From positions 69,175-133,174 of the forward strand of contig CAZSMC010000003.1 in the NCBI GenBank assembly GCA_964607755.1: a stretch of 64,000 nucleotides of DNA, read 5' to 3'. Of this stretch, positions 28,004 through 37,747 are shown piece after piece. Below the pieces are notes generated by a model. That model made no database searches. It was not told where the DNA came from and saw nothing but the letters and a program-made list of their open reading frames with translations. Made by a program: the position numbers and the translations under genes. Each line of letters starts with the position of its first letter. Position 1 is the stretch's first letter. The stretch is from CAZSMC01 sp964607755. Its GTDB lineage: Bacteria > Zhuqueibacterota > Zhuqueibacteria > Residuimicrobiales > Krinioviventaceae.

Positions 28004-30001
28004 ATGCAAAATAATGAACGATTCTTTACGCGTTGTCCTCGAACAGGGAAAATAACCGGATTTACATTTCACTCAACTCTTTCAAATTTATTTTTACCTC
28101 TCATTGGCTTGGCTGCCGTTTTATGGTTTCTTATTCGAGTGCTTCCAAAACCCGGCCGGGCGTATTATCCGTGCATGAAAGTCGCGTTTCCCGTTGCTGT
28201 TACTTTTGTCACCTGGCTTGGCGGATTTCTAAGCTCTGTTTTTGCCTATAAAAAAGCACGGGACTGGTTGAAAAAATCCAAAATCATTCCGGCGGCGTTG
28301 CTGTTTGTTTTTGCATTGAGCGCCGGTATTTTTACTGTACTGCCCACGAACACCGATATCCAGGCGAGCTATGCGCATTTTAACGATCCACTGGGACCGA
28401 ATAATCCGATTGGTAAAGCTATAGGGGTTTGCCCGGGTCGTGTCGTCTGGGTTTATGATGCCGATGCGACAAATGAAGACTGTCACCCCAGTCGTTATGG
28501 CGATGGTTACTTTTTAGATAAAAATTGTGACCAGGCGGTTGTCGACCGGATGCTCAATGACGCTATCAAAAATCTGACAGATGAACCGATGCTAGAAAAA
28601 AGCTGGGAGTTTATTTTTCGTTATTTCAACAGTACTCACGGCAAAGGCGATGTCGGATACAGCGATGGCGAAAAGATTTTCATCAAAGTTAATTCTGTGC
28701 ACGCCAACAGCGGGGACATGACATCCGATGGTTCTATTCGAAACACCAATAACTATGGCAAGGTCGATACTTCACCTCAGGTGGTGCTGGCTCTTTTAAA
28801 ACATCTGGTCAACAAAGCTGGCATACCGGAGGAAAATATTTACGTTGGCGATCCGATGCGTCACATGTACAAGCATTGCTTTGATAAATATCTGGACGCT
28901 TTTCCTGGAGTCAATTGCATCACCACAGGTCATCAGGCCAGGCTGGTGCATGCCACATCGCGTTCACCAAAATCCATCTGGTACTCGGATGGCGGCGAGG
29001 TCATGGACGAGGCCGGGTCTGATAAAGTGTACGATCAGATTCATAATGCCGAATATGTCATCAACATCCCGGCCATGAAGGGACATCGATGGGGCGGAGT
29101 GACCTTTTTTGCCAAGAACCATTTTGGCTCACACACTCGTTCTTCTGCCGGTCATCTGCACAAGGGCCTGATGCGAACGGATTATAGCAACCCGCTGCGT
29201 CTGGGCTACCGAAAATATCGCGTTTTTGTCGATTTGATGGCAGCCGGTCACCTTGGCGGTAAAACATTGCTTTATCTTATGGATGGCTTGTGGGCTACAT
29301 CTTATGAGCATGACCCGCCGGTCAAATTCCAGAGCGCGCCGTTTAACAATGACTGGAGTTCGTCTATTTTTGTCTCCCAGGACCCGGTGGCGATCGAGTC
29401 TGTGTGTCTGGATTTTATGCAGACTGAATTTCAGCAAGAAGATGAAAACGCCAATCCGCCGCGCTACACTTATGTGCAATGGGACGGCGTGGATGATTAT
29501 TTGCACCAGGCAGCCGATTCATCCTGGTGGCCAAAAGATGTGATGTATGATCCGGATGGCGATGGTCAGGTCATTAACAGTCTGGGGGTACACGAGCACT
29601 GGAATAATCCGGTCGAAAAACAGTACAGCCGGAATCTGGGTACCGGTGACGGTATAGAACTCGTTTCCGTTACCCGAAAAACCGGTGTGAACGAAAGCAT
29701 ACTCTTTTGTGATAATTATACGTTGGAGCAAAATTATCCCAATCCGTTCAACCCGGCCACGCAAATCGTCTACAATCTGGACCGAGATGCCAAAGTGAAT
29801 CTGAGCATCTATACCATTACTGGTCAAATAGTAAAAACTCTGGTTCACGGATTTCAGCACTCTGGCCGTCATGCAGCGCTGTGGCAGAGTTCATTTGCAG
29901 ATGGCTCGCCAGCGCCGAGCGGTGTCTATTTTTATCAACTCACTGTTGATGATGGTATAAATAAATTTCATAAAACCCGGCGAATGACTCTTTTGAAATA
30001 A
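28004..30001 (+). CDS. DUF362 protein with N-terminal membrane helices and T9SS-type tail (paralogue 1)
   Basis: A 665-residue protein. Three hydrophobic segments (about residues 27-44, 60-82, 93-111) enclose PGRAYYPCMKVAFP, a motif shared with the next gene. The DUF362 domain (about 135-545) has GEKIFIKVNSV, EENIYVGDPMRHMY, YVINIPAMKGHRWGG and FFAKNHFGSHTRSS. The end (YPNPFNPATQIVYNL to TRRMTLLK) is a T9SS/FlgD-like domain. DUF362 proteins are often linked to Fe-S or redox proteins, but function is unknown. A multi-helix N-terminus with a T9SS tail is odd, because T9SS cargo normally has a cleavable Sec signal. GAGGTGG precedes the ATG. Confidence 0.83.
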   Translation: MQNNERFFTRCPRTGKITGFTFHSTLSNLFLPLIGLAAVLWFLIRVLPKPGRAYYPCMKVAFPVAVTFVTWLGGFLSSVFAYKKARDWLKKSKIIPAALLFVFALSAGIFTVLPTNTDIQASYAHFNDPLGPNNPIGKAIGVCPGRVVWVYDADATNEDCHPSRYGDGYFLDKNCDQAVVDRMLNDAIKNLTDEPMLEKSWEFIFRYFNSTHGKGDVGYSDGEKIFIKVNSVHANSGDMTSDGSIRNTNNYGKVDTSPQVVLALLKHLVNKAGIPEENIYVGDPMRHMYKHCFDKYLDAFPGVNCITTGHQARLVHATSRSPKSIWYSDGGEVMDEAGSDKVYDQIHNAEYVINIPAMKGHRWGGVTFFAKNHFGSHTRSSAGHLHKGLMRTDYSNPLRLGYRKYRVFVDLMAAGHLGGKTLLYLMDGLWATSYEHDPPVKFQSAPFNNDWSSSIFVSQDPVAIESVCLDFMQTEFQQEDENANPPRYTYVQWDGVDDYLHQAADSSWWPKDVMYDPDGDGQVINSLGVHEHWNNPVEKQYSRNLGTGDGIELVSVTRKTGVNESILFCDNYTLEQNYPNPFNPATQIVYNLDRDAKVNLSIYTITGQIVKTLVHGFQHSGRHAALWQSSFADGSPAPSGVYFYQLTVDDGINKFHKTRRMTLLK

Positions 30002-30090
30002 AAGCCTGGAAAAATTTGGTTTTAAAAATATCCAGACGTTTTCCCCGAATGATTTTAAAAGAAAATATGTTGTAAACACAGAGGTATTGT

Positions 30091-32031
30091 ATGTATTTAC
30101 ACAAGTTGTTCAGAAAAATATTTACCCGCCTTTTTGTTCCGTTAACCGGATTTGCCGCCTTGTTGTGGTTTCTCGTCCGGGTACTGCCCAGGCCGAGTCG
30201 CGCTAGTTATCCGTGCATGAAAGCAGCCGCTCCGTTGGCATCCGGATTTGTGGTTTGGCTGCTGAGTTTGGGTTCATCGCTGTTTGCTTTCCGCTCAGCG
30301 AAAAAATACATGAAACAAGCCAGATATTTTGCCGCGGCATCTTTCATCATTGTCGGAGTTATTTTCAGCGTTTTTATGACACAGCCTGCGGATCCGCCGG
30401 TTTTTGCCAAAACGCAATTGCGTGTAAATGATCCGGTTGGTGAAGGAAAGGGCGTCATTCCGGGGCGGGTGGTGTGGTACTGGGACCCGGATGCAACGAA
30501 TGAGAATGGCTCCAACAATTGGAACGATGCCTACTATCTCTCCAAAAACAGTGACATAGATATCATCGAACGTATGGTCACCAAATCGATTTTATCTCTT
30601 ACAGAGAAATCGACTTTAAAAGAGGCATGGGATGCCATGTTCACCAATTTCAACAAAACCCACGAGCGAGACGAACATGGTTATCAGGATGGCGAGAAAA
30701 TAATGATCAAAATCAACTCTGTTGGTTCAGATGTCAACAGCTCATACAAGATCACAAAGCTGCATTCTTACCGGATGGCCCGCACATCGCCGCAGCCGGT
30801 ATTGATTTTATTGCGCCATCTGGTCAATGAGGTTGGTGTTGCCGAGGAGAATATTTATGTCGGTGATCCAATGAAAGATATTGCAAAACCGGTTTTCGAT
30901 GTCTGGCACGATGAATTCAAAAATGTCAATTACATGTGCAAGCGGGGAGGCAATGGCCGGAGAAAAACCCGGTTTGGCAGAAATTATCAGATTTTTTATT
31001 CAGACCGCGGTAGCGTCCTGAGAGAAGGCACCTGGAACGACGCCACCCAGGGAGCAAAAATTTATCAGGACAAATTTTATCAATGCATTGAAAATGCAGA
31101 TTATATGATCAACGTTCCGGCGCTCAAGGCACATCACCGCGCTGGCATGACCCTGATCGCTAAAAATCATTTTGGTTCTCATACCCGAGCCAGCGCCAAA
31201 CATCTGCATAATGGATTGGTGAATCCGGATGGTCAACCTGTTACCAATCCCAAACGTGCCGGTTACGGGCTTTACCGCGTTCAGGTCGATCTCATGGGCC
31301 ACGACAAGCTGGGTAACAACACCATGCTCATTCTGGTAGACGGATTATGGGGCGGCCCGGATGCGAATGATGCGCCGGAAAAATTTAAAATGTCACCGTT
31401 TAACAATGACTGGCCATCATCAATTTTCGTGTCACAGGATCAGGTCGCTATCGCATCAGTGTGTCTGGATTTTTTGCAAGCGGAATTTGTCCGTACACGG
31501 CATCAGAAAACGTATCCCAATATGCCAGGCGCGGATGATTATCTTCGTCAGGCTGCTGACCCGAACGAATGGCCGGAAGACGTTGAATACGATCCTGAAA
31601 ATGACGGTACGCTTCTCACAGGTCTCGGAGTTCACGAACACTGGAACAACGCTGAGGATAAAATTTACACCGGCAGTTTAGGCGGTGATGGGATCGATTT
31701 TGTTCAGATTCATCAGGATACCCAGGTAATGCCAAACTCGGAAATAGTCGCTAAATTTTTCCGGATTTATGAAAACTATCCGAATCCTTTCAATCCCAGC
31801 ACAACAATCGAGTTCTTTGTACCTCAGACAGCAGAACTACAAATTAGCATTTACAATACGGCTGGTCAGCAAATTGAAGTGCTTGGAGATACCGAGTTTG
31901 CAACTGGGCGGCATTCGCTAAACTGGGATGCAACGGATCATGTCGCCGGAACTTATTTTTACAAAATCACGGCACAAACAGAAAGCGGCGTACAGTTTCA
32001 GGATGTCAAAAAAATGACATACCTGAAATGA
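30091..32031 (+). CDS. DUF362 protein with N-terminal membrane helices and T9SS-type tail (paralogue 2)
   Basis: A 646-residue tandem paralogue of the preceding gene, with the same order of parts: three hydrophobic segments around PRPSRASYPCMKAAAP, a DUF362 domain (GEKIMIKINSV, EENIYVGDPMKDIA, YMINVPALKAHHRAG, LIAKNHFGSHTRAS), and a T9SS-type tail (YPNPFNPSTTIEFFVP to VKKMTYLK). Divergence is considerable between the shared motifs, so the duplication is old. AGAGGT precedes the ATG; 89 bp separate the two genes, and the subtilase gene follows within 34 bp, suggesting one operon. Function unknown. Confidence 0.83.
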   Translation: MYLHKLFRKIFTRLFVPLTGFAALLWFLVRVLPRPSRASYPCMKAAAPLASGFVVWLLSLGSSLFAFRSAKKYMKQARYFAAASFIIVGVIFSVFMTQPADPPVFAKTQLRVNDPVGEGKGVIPGRVVWYWDPDATNENGSNNWNDAYYLSKNSDIDIIERMVTKSILSLTEKSTLKEAWDAMFTNFNKTHERDEHGYQDGEKIMIKINSVGSDVNSSYKITKLHSYRMARTSPQPVLILLRHLVNEVGVAEENIYVGDPMKDIAKPVFDVWHDEFKNVNYMCKRGGNGRRKTRFGRNYQIFYSDRGSVLREGTWNDATQGAKIYQDKFYQCIENADYMINVPALKAHHRAGMTLIAKNHFGSHTRASAKHLHNGLVNPDGQPVTNPKRAGYGLYRVQVDLMGHDKLGNNTMLILVDGLWGGPDANDAPEKFKMSPFNNDWPSSIFVSQDQVAIASVCLDFLQAEFVRTRHQKTYPNMPGADDYLRQAADPNEWPEDVEYDPENDGTLLTGLGVHEHWNNAEDKIYTGSLGGDGIDFVQIHQDTQVMPNSEIVAKFFRIYENYPNPFNPSTTIEFFVPQTAELQISIYNTAGQQIEVLGDTEFATGRHSLNWDATDHVAGTYFYKITAQTESGVQFQDVKKMTYLK

Positions 32032-32064
32032 TAGATGATAGCAAAAGTTCGATATGAGGTAAAC

Positions 32065-34305
32065 GTGAATCGGTTGAAACACATATTAATTCTCTTTGTC
32101 CTGCTCGCGACTGCGCTTTTGGGTCAGGTCCACAAATTGGATCCTCGGCTCACCTATTTGTCGCAGCATTCACAGAACGTCAGGGATGAACATTACAATA
32201 TTCGCAAGACTGCTGCAGCCAGGCGAATTGATGTTGTCGTTACAGTGGAGAACGGTGTGAATGAACTCCGCGATGAGGGATTCAAAGTCGTTTCTCATAT
32301 TGGCCGCGTTGCAGTGGTTCGTTGCAATGTTAGCGAAATCGATGAATTGGCACGGTTACCATTTGTCATCTATGTTGAAAATCCACTGCCCAGCAAGCCT
32401 TTTCTTGACAAGAGCGGTTCGGCAGTCCGGTCTGTCAAGTCAAGAAACGAGATTGGTTTGACTGGTGATGGTACGTTAGTGTGTATCATCGATTCCGGTA
32501 TCGATTGGCAGCACCATGATTTTCGCCATCCGGACGGTTCGACGCGCATAAAATATGTCCTTGATCTGAGTCAGTCCGGCCAAATCTATGGCGGCGTGCT
32601 TTACAACGAGCAGGACATTAATTCCGCATTATCAGCAGGAACCGATCTCGTTCTTACCGACATTAGCGGGCACGGTTCGCATGTTACGGGTATTGCCGCC
32701 GGAGATGGCAGTGAGGATGTAGCATACGGTAAATATGTTGGTATGACTCCGGGAGCAGATATTATTGCTGTCAAGGCAACAACCGACGACAAGAGAAACG
32801 AATTTCATGTTTCAGACCAAATCACCGCTCTTTCTTTTATCGATAGCATTGCCACGGTATTGAACCAGCCTTATGCGGTCAATTTAAGTCTGGGCGGCCA
32901 TAGCGGCGCTCACGACGGCACTGCTCCAATGGAACGGATCATTGACAGTCTGGTAGGCCGCGGGATACCCGGAAAAGCAATAGTCACCGTGAGCGGCAAT
33001 TCTGGCGATGAAAATATTCATGCAAGGTCAACGTTATCACGGGATGTTTCCTCCTCAGACATCACGTTTACGGCAGAAGATTATACCCCAAAATCTGGCG
33101 CGCAGAACGACCGCATCATTTTTGACGGCTGGTACGACGGCGACGCCAAAGTTGGTGTGAAACTCGTCACTCCGAATGACAATTCTTATGGTCCGGTGTT
33201 ACCGGGACAGGTTCTTGATGAGGAGACCAGCGAAGGTGCAATTTATATTTGGAATGGTTTTTACAATACCGGCAATGACGATTATGAACAAGGGATCAAT
33301 CCATTTAATGGAGACAGGGAATTTTTCATTCAGATCTATGATCAAAAGAGTACCCAGACTCCAACGCCTGGAAAATGGACGCTGAGGTTGAGCGGTATCA
33401 GTGGAACAGTTGATATCTGGTTGGCTGATGCCAGCATGCCTGTCAGCTTTGTTAAAGGCAATGTTGATGAAGGAAAAATATCCATTCCCGGCACAGCTAA
33501 AAATGTCATTACCGTGGGAGCTTTTGTAACCAAACGCACCTGGATTGATTTTGACGGCAACAACTTAACGTATGATGCTCACAACGACGTTAACCTGGGT
33601 GAATTGGCTGTTTTTTCGAGCAATGGTCCCACACGCGATGGTCGTTATAAACCCGAATTAACAGCGCCAGGGCAAATCGTTACCAGTACAAAATCGGTTT
33701 TTACTGATCCTTCTGACGATGAAAGCATATTTGCACAATTTAACTCAAATTATCCAAATGCTCTTATTGCCCAGGATGGAAAACACGGATTATCGAGCGG
33801 CAGCAGCATGGCAGCTCCTCACGTGACTGGCGCTATTGCTCTAATTTATCAGCTACATCCGCAAGCTACAGCCAATCAAATCAAAGACATTCTTACCAAC
33901 TCGGCTAATGCTGATAATAAAGTCGGATCGATTCCCAATAATAACTGGGGATGGGGAAAACTGGATATTTACGCTGCGCTCTTGCGTTTGCCTGGTGAAG
34001 AACCTCCAATAGATTATAACCTGGCCAATGCATTTCCGAATCCTTTTGTCCACAAGTTGGAAATCGCTTTTGAAATCCCGGTAAGAGAAAGAACAGAATA
34101 CACAAAGATCACAGTATTCAACACTCTGGGACAGCACGTACGCACCATTGCATGGGAGCGGTTCAGCGCAGGTTCTTACTCCAGATACTGGGACGGCTAT
34201 GATAATGAAGGCCGGGCAGTGAGCGGTGGTGTTTACTTTATTCGTCTAACGTCAGGCAAATTTTCAAAAATTAAAAAGATATGTTTTTTAGGCCACGCCA
34301 TATAA
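32065..34305 (+). CDS. Secreted S8 subtilisin-like serine protease with T9SS tail
   Basis: A 746-residue protein from the GTG at 32065, which has GAGGT five nt upstream and gives a clean signal peptide (NRLKHILILFVLLATALLGQ); the ATG ten codons earlier lacks a ribosome site. The subtilase triad is visible: Asp in CIIDSGIDWQHHDF (near residue 142), His in DISGHGSHVTGIAAGDG (near 202), Ser in SSGSSMAAPHVTGAIAL (near 580). A long insertion between His and Ser contains a beta domain. The tail (NAFPNPFVHKLEIAFEIP to KIKKICFLGHAI) is a diverged T9SS sorting domain. It is probably a cell-surface or extracellular protease. Confidence 0.9.
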   Translation: MNRLKHILILFVLLATALLGQVHKLDPRLTYLSQHSQNVRDEHYNIRKTAAARRIDVVVTVENGVNELRDEGFKVVSHIGRVAVVRCNVSEIDELARLPFVIYVENPLPSKPFLDKSGSAVRSVKSRNEIGLTGDGTLVCIIDSGIDWQHHDFRHPDGSTRIKYVLDLSQSGQIYGGVLYNEQDINSALSAGTDLVLTDISGHGSHVTGIAAGDGSEDVAYGKYVGMTPGADIIAVKATTDDKRNEFHVSDQITALSFIDSIATVLNQPYAVNLSLGGHSGAHDGTAPMERIIDSLVGRGIPGKAIVTVSGNSGDENIHARSTLSRDVSSSDITFTAEDYTPKSGAQNDRIIFDGWYDGDAKVGVKLVTPNDNSYGPVLPGQVLDEETSEGAIYIWNGFYNTGNDDYEQGINPFNGDREFFIQIYDQKSTQTPTPGKWTLRLSGISGTVDIWLADASMPVSFVKGNVDEGKISIPGTAKNVITVGAFVTKRTWIDFDGNNLTYDAHNDVNLGELAVFSSNGPTRDGRYKPELTAPGQIVTSTKSVFTDPSDDESIFAQFNSNYPNALIAQDGKHGLSSGSSMAAPHVTGAIALIYQLHPQATANQIKDILTNSANADNKVGSIPNNNWGWGKLDIYAALLRLPGEEPPIDYNLANAFPNPFVHKLEIAFEIPVRERTEYTKITVFNTLGQHVRTIAWERFSAGSYSRYWDGYDNEGRAVSGGVYFIRLTSGKFSKIKKICFLGHAI

Positions 34306-34350
34306 TAGTGGTCGCTTAAAATTATTCATAAAAAGAAAGGAGTAACAATT

Positions 34351-34830
34351 ATGACATCAGTATTAGATGATATTCGGGACGGTTTTGGAAAGGTCGTTAA
34401 CAAAACTGAAGAATACGGAAAAATTGGCAAGCTTAAAGTGGATATTGTCGGATTTAACCGTCAAATTGAAAAATTGCACAAAGAGCTGGGTCAAAAAACG
34501 TATGAAATTTTATCAAGTGAGGGAAGTAAAAGCGTAGCAAATAACAACGAGGTCAAGGATATTGTCAAACAGATCACAGAGTGGAAAGATAAAATCAAAG
34601 CAAAAGAAAGAGAGATAGAGCAGATAAAGCAGGAAAAAGAAAAGGAACGTCAGGAGCGCGAAGCTGAACGGGCTAAAAGACAAGAGGCAGAGGAAAAACA
34701 AAAAGCAGAATCTGCAGAAAAGGCTGAATCTGTTTCTCTTGAAGATGATACCAATAAAGAGCCCATAAACAAATCCGATGCCGAAGACGCAAAAATAATT
34801 GATGAAGAAAAAAAGGAAAAACAACAATAA
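34351..34830 (+). CDS. Small charged coiled-coil protein
   Basis: A 159-residue protein with no signal peptide or membrane segment. Residues 25-60 form a helical region (VDIVGFNRQIEKLHKELGQK), then a long Lys/Glu-rich coiled coil (about 75-130). The tail is acidic. The beginning resembles small uncharacterised proteins with a conserved helical hairpin. A strong AAAGGAG lies at good spacing before the ATG, so it is surely translated. Its last 29 nt overlap the start of the CapA-like gene. Function unknown; a structural or envelope-associated role is possible. Confidence 0.75.
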   Translation: MTSVLDDIRDGFGKVVNKTEEYGKIGKLKVDIVGFNRQIEKLHKELGQKTYEILSSEGSKSVANNNEVKDIVKQITEWKDKIKAKEREIEQIKQEKEKERQEREAERAKRQEAEEKQKAESAEKAESVSLEDDTNKEPINKSDAEDAKIIDEEKKEKQQ

Positions 34831-35947
34831 AACATTTCTAACCGCCATATCAACCGGGATATTTGTACTGGTCTCGTTTGTCAGGCTCGAAGCGGTGGAC
34901 TTTTGGCAGTCCGGTCAAAGTCCGGCGCGGTCTTTTCATAACGAAAAAATAACCCCGGTTGATATGATATCCATAGCTGCGGTTGGCGACATCATGATGA
35001 GCTCCTGGATCATTGATCTGGTAAAAGAGTATGGTTACGACTTTGCATTTGACAGTACAAGGTCAATTATTTCTTCAGCAGATCTTGCCATTGCGAATCT
35101 GGAAGCGCCGTTTACTACCTCGGATTCATGTCATATTGATAAGACTTACACTTTTAAAGTTCCACCCAGCTTTGTCAGAGGTATAAAGAATGCCGGATTT
35201 GATGTGGTCACACTGGCTAATAATCATATCCTCGATTATGGTAGAGAGGGTCTGATACAAACCATGGCTACGCTTGATTCGGCTGGTATGTCTTTTTGCG
35301 GTGCCGGCGAAAATATACATAGCGCCTGTGCCCCGAGAATCGTAGAAAAAAACGGCCAAAAGATTGCTTTTGCAGGATTCTCAATGACTTTCCCAAAGAT
35401 TTTTTGGGCCAAAACCGACCGGTGCGGCACGTGCTATCCAACGCCGCACCGGTTGAGAGAAACGATCGCCGCGTGCGAAGACCTGGCTGATATCACCATT
35501 GTCAGCTTTCATTGGGGCCAGGAAAAGAGAACAACGCCCAAAAAGTATCAGATAGAATACGCACACAAGGCAATCGATTACGGAGCGGATCTCGTTCTCG
35601 GCCATCATCCGCATGTGCTGCAGGGATTTGAATTATATAAAGGCAAGCTCATTGCTTATAGTCTTGGAAATTACGTGTTTGGCTCTTACAGTGAAACAGC
35701 ACGGACCAGTGCTATTTTGCGGGCAATAATCAGAGATGAAGGGCTGATATACGCATCTGTCATTCCGATAAACGTCCACAACGCAACAGTCAAGTTTCAA
35801 CCGCAGATTCTCAAAGGCATAGCTCGCAAAACTGTCATTGATTCTTTGAATGCTTACTCACGGCATTTAAATCTGGGAAAAACACTCATCAATCAGGACG
35901 GCACCATTTTCCCGACACTGCTGGTGAAAAACGTGCCCAATCAATAA
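34802..35947 (+). CDS. CapA-family (poly-gamma-glutamate synthesis type) metallophosphatase-like protein
   Basis: A 381-residue protein with a basic N-terminus and a signal or anchor (MKKKRKNNNKTFLTAISTGI to VSFVRLEA). The core shows the PGA_cap/CapA calcineurin-like pattern: SIAAVGDIMMSSW, VTLANNHILDYGREGL, SFHWGQEKRTTP and GADLVLGHHPHVLQG, whose Asp/Asn/His residues would bind two metals. It is probably periplasmic and has been linked in other bacteria to capsule or polyglutamate synthesis, though most members are uncharacterised. ATG at 34802 (inside the end of the coiled-coil gene) is preferred over the TTG before it. Confidence 0.86.
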   Translation: MKKKRKNNNKTFLTAISTGIFVLVSFVRLEAVDFWQSGQSPARSFHNEKITPVDMISIAAVGDIMMSSWIIDLVKEYGYDFAFDSTRSIISSADLAIANLEAPFTTSDSCHIDKTYTFKVPPSFVRGIKNAGFDVVTLANNHILDYGREGLIQTMATLDSAGMSFCGAGENIHSACAPRIVEKNGQKIAFAGFSMTFPKIFWAKTDRCGTCYPTPHRLRETIAACEDLADITIVSFHWGQEKRTTPKKYQIEYAHKAIDYGADLVLGHHPHVLQGFELYKGKLIAYSLGNYVFGSYSETARTSAILRAIIRDEGLIYASVIPINVHNATVKFQPQILKGIARKTVIDSLNAYSRHLNLGKTLINQDGTIFPTLLVKNVPNQ

Positions 35948-35967
35948 TCATCTATCCCGGGGGAATT

Positions 35968-37374
35968 ATGAAAAAAATAAAAGAACCCGCTCGAGAAGGT
36001 TTTTTGTATCACCTGTGGCTCAATCGCAGTTTTGAAAAATATGATCTATCCACTATCAACGGACATAGTGTTGAAATAGTTGAAAAAGGCACCCGGAATT
36101 ATGATGCCGGGCCTGATTTTCTAGATGCTCTCATTCGTCTGGATGGTGAACTCTTGCGAGGAGATGTCGAAATTCATGCTATTGCCGGAGACTGGTACGC
36201 ACACGGGCACCATCGGGATCCGCGTTACAACAACGTGATTCTTCACATCGTGACTATGAGTTGCCCGAACCACTTTCGCACCGTATGTGAAAATGGCAAG
36301 GCCGTACCCGCGCTTAATTTTGACGATTACCTCGAAAAAACAGCCGAAGAACTGGAACTTTATTCTGATTTACAGGAGGGCCCAGCTCATGTTCAGTGTT
36401 CTTTGCGGGATAAGGACACATCTGTTATCCGCGCGATTCTTGAACAGGCGGGCAAAAAGCGGCTAATGATCAAAGCAGCGCGTTTTGCCGAGAGAAGAAC
36501 ATCGGATTCCTGGGATCAACTGTTTTACTGCTGGTTATGCGAAGCCCTCGGCTATTCTAAAAACCAGATCCCCTTTCGACGGCTGGCTATTACCCTTCCT
36601 GTTGACACACTCTGGCAATTTATCTGGAACGATCCGCCACACGTGGCTCGCAGAAAATGCGAAGCCTTTCTCTTTGGCGGTGCAGGATTGTTGCCGGAAA
36701 AGTGGCAGAATGAAAAAGACCGAAATTCTTACGAACAGGAACTTCTCTCTTATTGGCACGCATGTCCTCTCAGAGCCAAAATCGATATTTTAAGACCGGA
36801 ATCCTGGCAATTCTTCCGGCTTCGGCCGCAAAATTTCCCCACCCGTCGCATAGCAGCCGCTGCCGAATATGTGCATCGATTTATGAACAAAGGATTTGTC
36901 GAATCTCTCACTCAAGCTCTGTGCACCAAAGCAGCTAAAGCGCACAAGGTCTTTTCCGAACTGGAAAAGCTGTTTATTATAGAAACCTCATCCTATTGGG
37001 CGACACATTACAGTTTTACCGAAGCCATGCCGGAAAACCAGTCAACGAAAAAATCACGACTCATCGGTAAGGAGCGTGCACGCGACATTGTGATAAACGT
37101 TGCTTTACCCGGATTGCTGGCGTACGCACAGGAAGCTGACGACCGCCATTTAAAAAACAAAGTGATGGATATTTTTGAACGCTATCCACGATTGAGCGAC
37201 AATGAAATCACCCGAAAAATGCGCAAACAATTATTTGGCTATGCAAAAGGCGGATCCGACTGCGTCAAAAGGGCTTGCCAGCAACAAGGGCTGGTTCACT
37301 TGCGCAAAGAAGTATGCATACCTGAGCAATGCGACCAATGTCTCGAGCTCATGAAGGGAAATGCTTTTTATTGA
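35968..37374 (+). CDS. DUF2851 family protein
   Basis: A 468-residue soluble protein matching DUF2851, a family frequent in Bacteroidota/Chlorobiota relatives. Landmarks are EGFLYHLWLNRSFEKYDL, NYDAGPDFLDALIRLDGELL and GDVEIHAIAGDWYAHGHHRD near the N-terminus, which resemble a nuclease-like acidic/His cluster, and a C-terminal cysteine pattern QQGLVHLRKEVCIPEQCDQC. Function is unknown; a nucleic-acid role has been guessed from the fold. GGGGGA precedes the ATG and the gene follows the CapA-like gene after 20 bp. A candidate promoter for the next unit overlaps its end. Confidence 0.85.
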   Translation: MKKIKEPAREGFLYHLWLNRSFEKYDLSTINGHSVEIVEKGTRNYDAGPDFLDALIRLDGELLRGDVEIHAIAGDWYAHGHHRDPRYNNVILHIVTMSCPNHFRTVCENGKAVPALNFDDYLEKTAEELELYSDLQEGPAHVQCSLRDKDTSVIRAILEQAGKKRLMIKAARFAERRTSDSWDQLFYCWLCEALGYSKNQIPFRRLAITLPVDTLWQFIWNDPPHVARRKCEAFLFGGAGLLPEKWQNEKDRNSYEQELLSYWHACPLRAKIDILRPESWQFFRLRPQNFPTRRIAAAAEYVHRFMNKGFVESLTQALCTKAAKAHKVFSELEKLFIIETSSYWATHYSFTEAMPENQSTKKSRLIGKERARDIVINVALPGLLAYAQEADDRHLKNKVMDIFERYPRLSDNEITRKMRKQLFGYAKGGSDCVKRACQQQGLVHLRKEVCIPEQCDQCLELMKGNAFY

Positions 37375-37399
37375 CTTTTTGCCTATTTATTGTTAATAT
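37371..37399 (+). promoter_or_regulatory. Candidate promoter ahead of the rsmI unit
   Basis: TTGACT at 37371-37376 and TAATAT at 37394-37399 are exactly 17 bp apart, a strong sigma-70-like match overlapping the DUF2851 stop codon. The rsmI start is about 350 bp downstream. The gap 37400-37747 holds no gene I can support; it is AT-rich and without clear hairpins. The long leader makes the assignment tentative. Confidence 0.35.
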
Positions 37400-37747
37400 T
37401 TTTAGTTTTGTTTGTTCTTCGTATTGGATTAATAATACTGGAAAATCTGCACCAATATTTTTTACTATTCTATTTGGGATATGGTGAGTTTGCTTGTAAA
37501 GCATTGGCTTAAAATCAGCAAAATAGCAGTTACAGAGAAAAGGCCGTTTTCATATAAAGTTACATCAAGAGGAAAGTTAGAAAGATTGTAAAAATAGACA
37601 TACCATTTGAATCCTTGTTCCAATAACAATAACGAACTCAAATGAAATCTAACATTGGATCAGAAAGAGTTAAAGCAAAGGCCTCTTTTAATATTAGAAC
37701 CACAGTGCCGGGAAGGATAGTATACGCAAAAGGACACAGGACACAAT

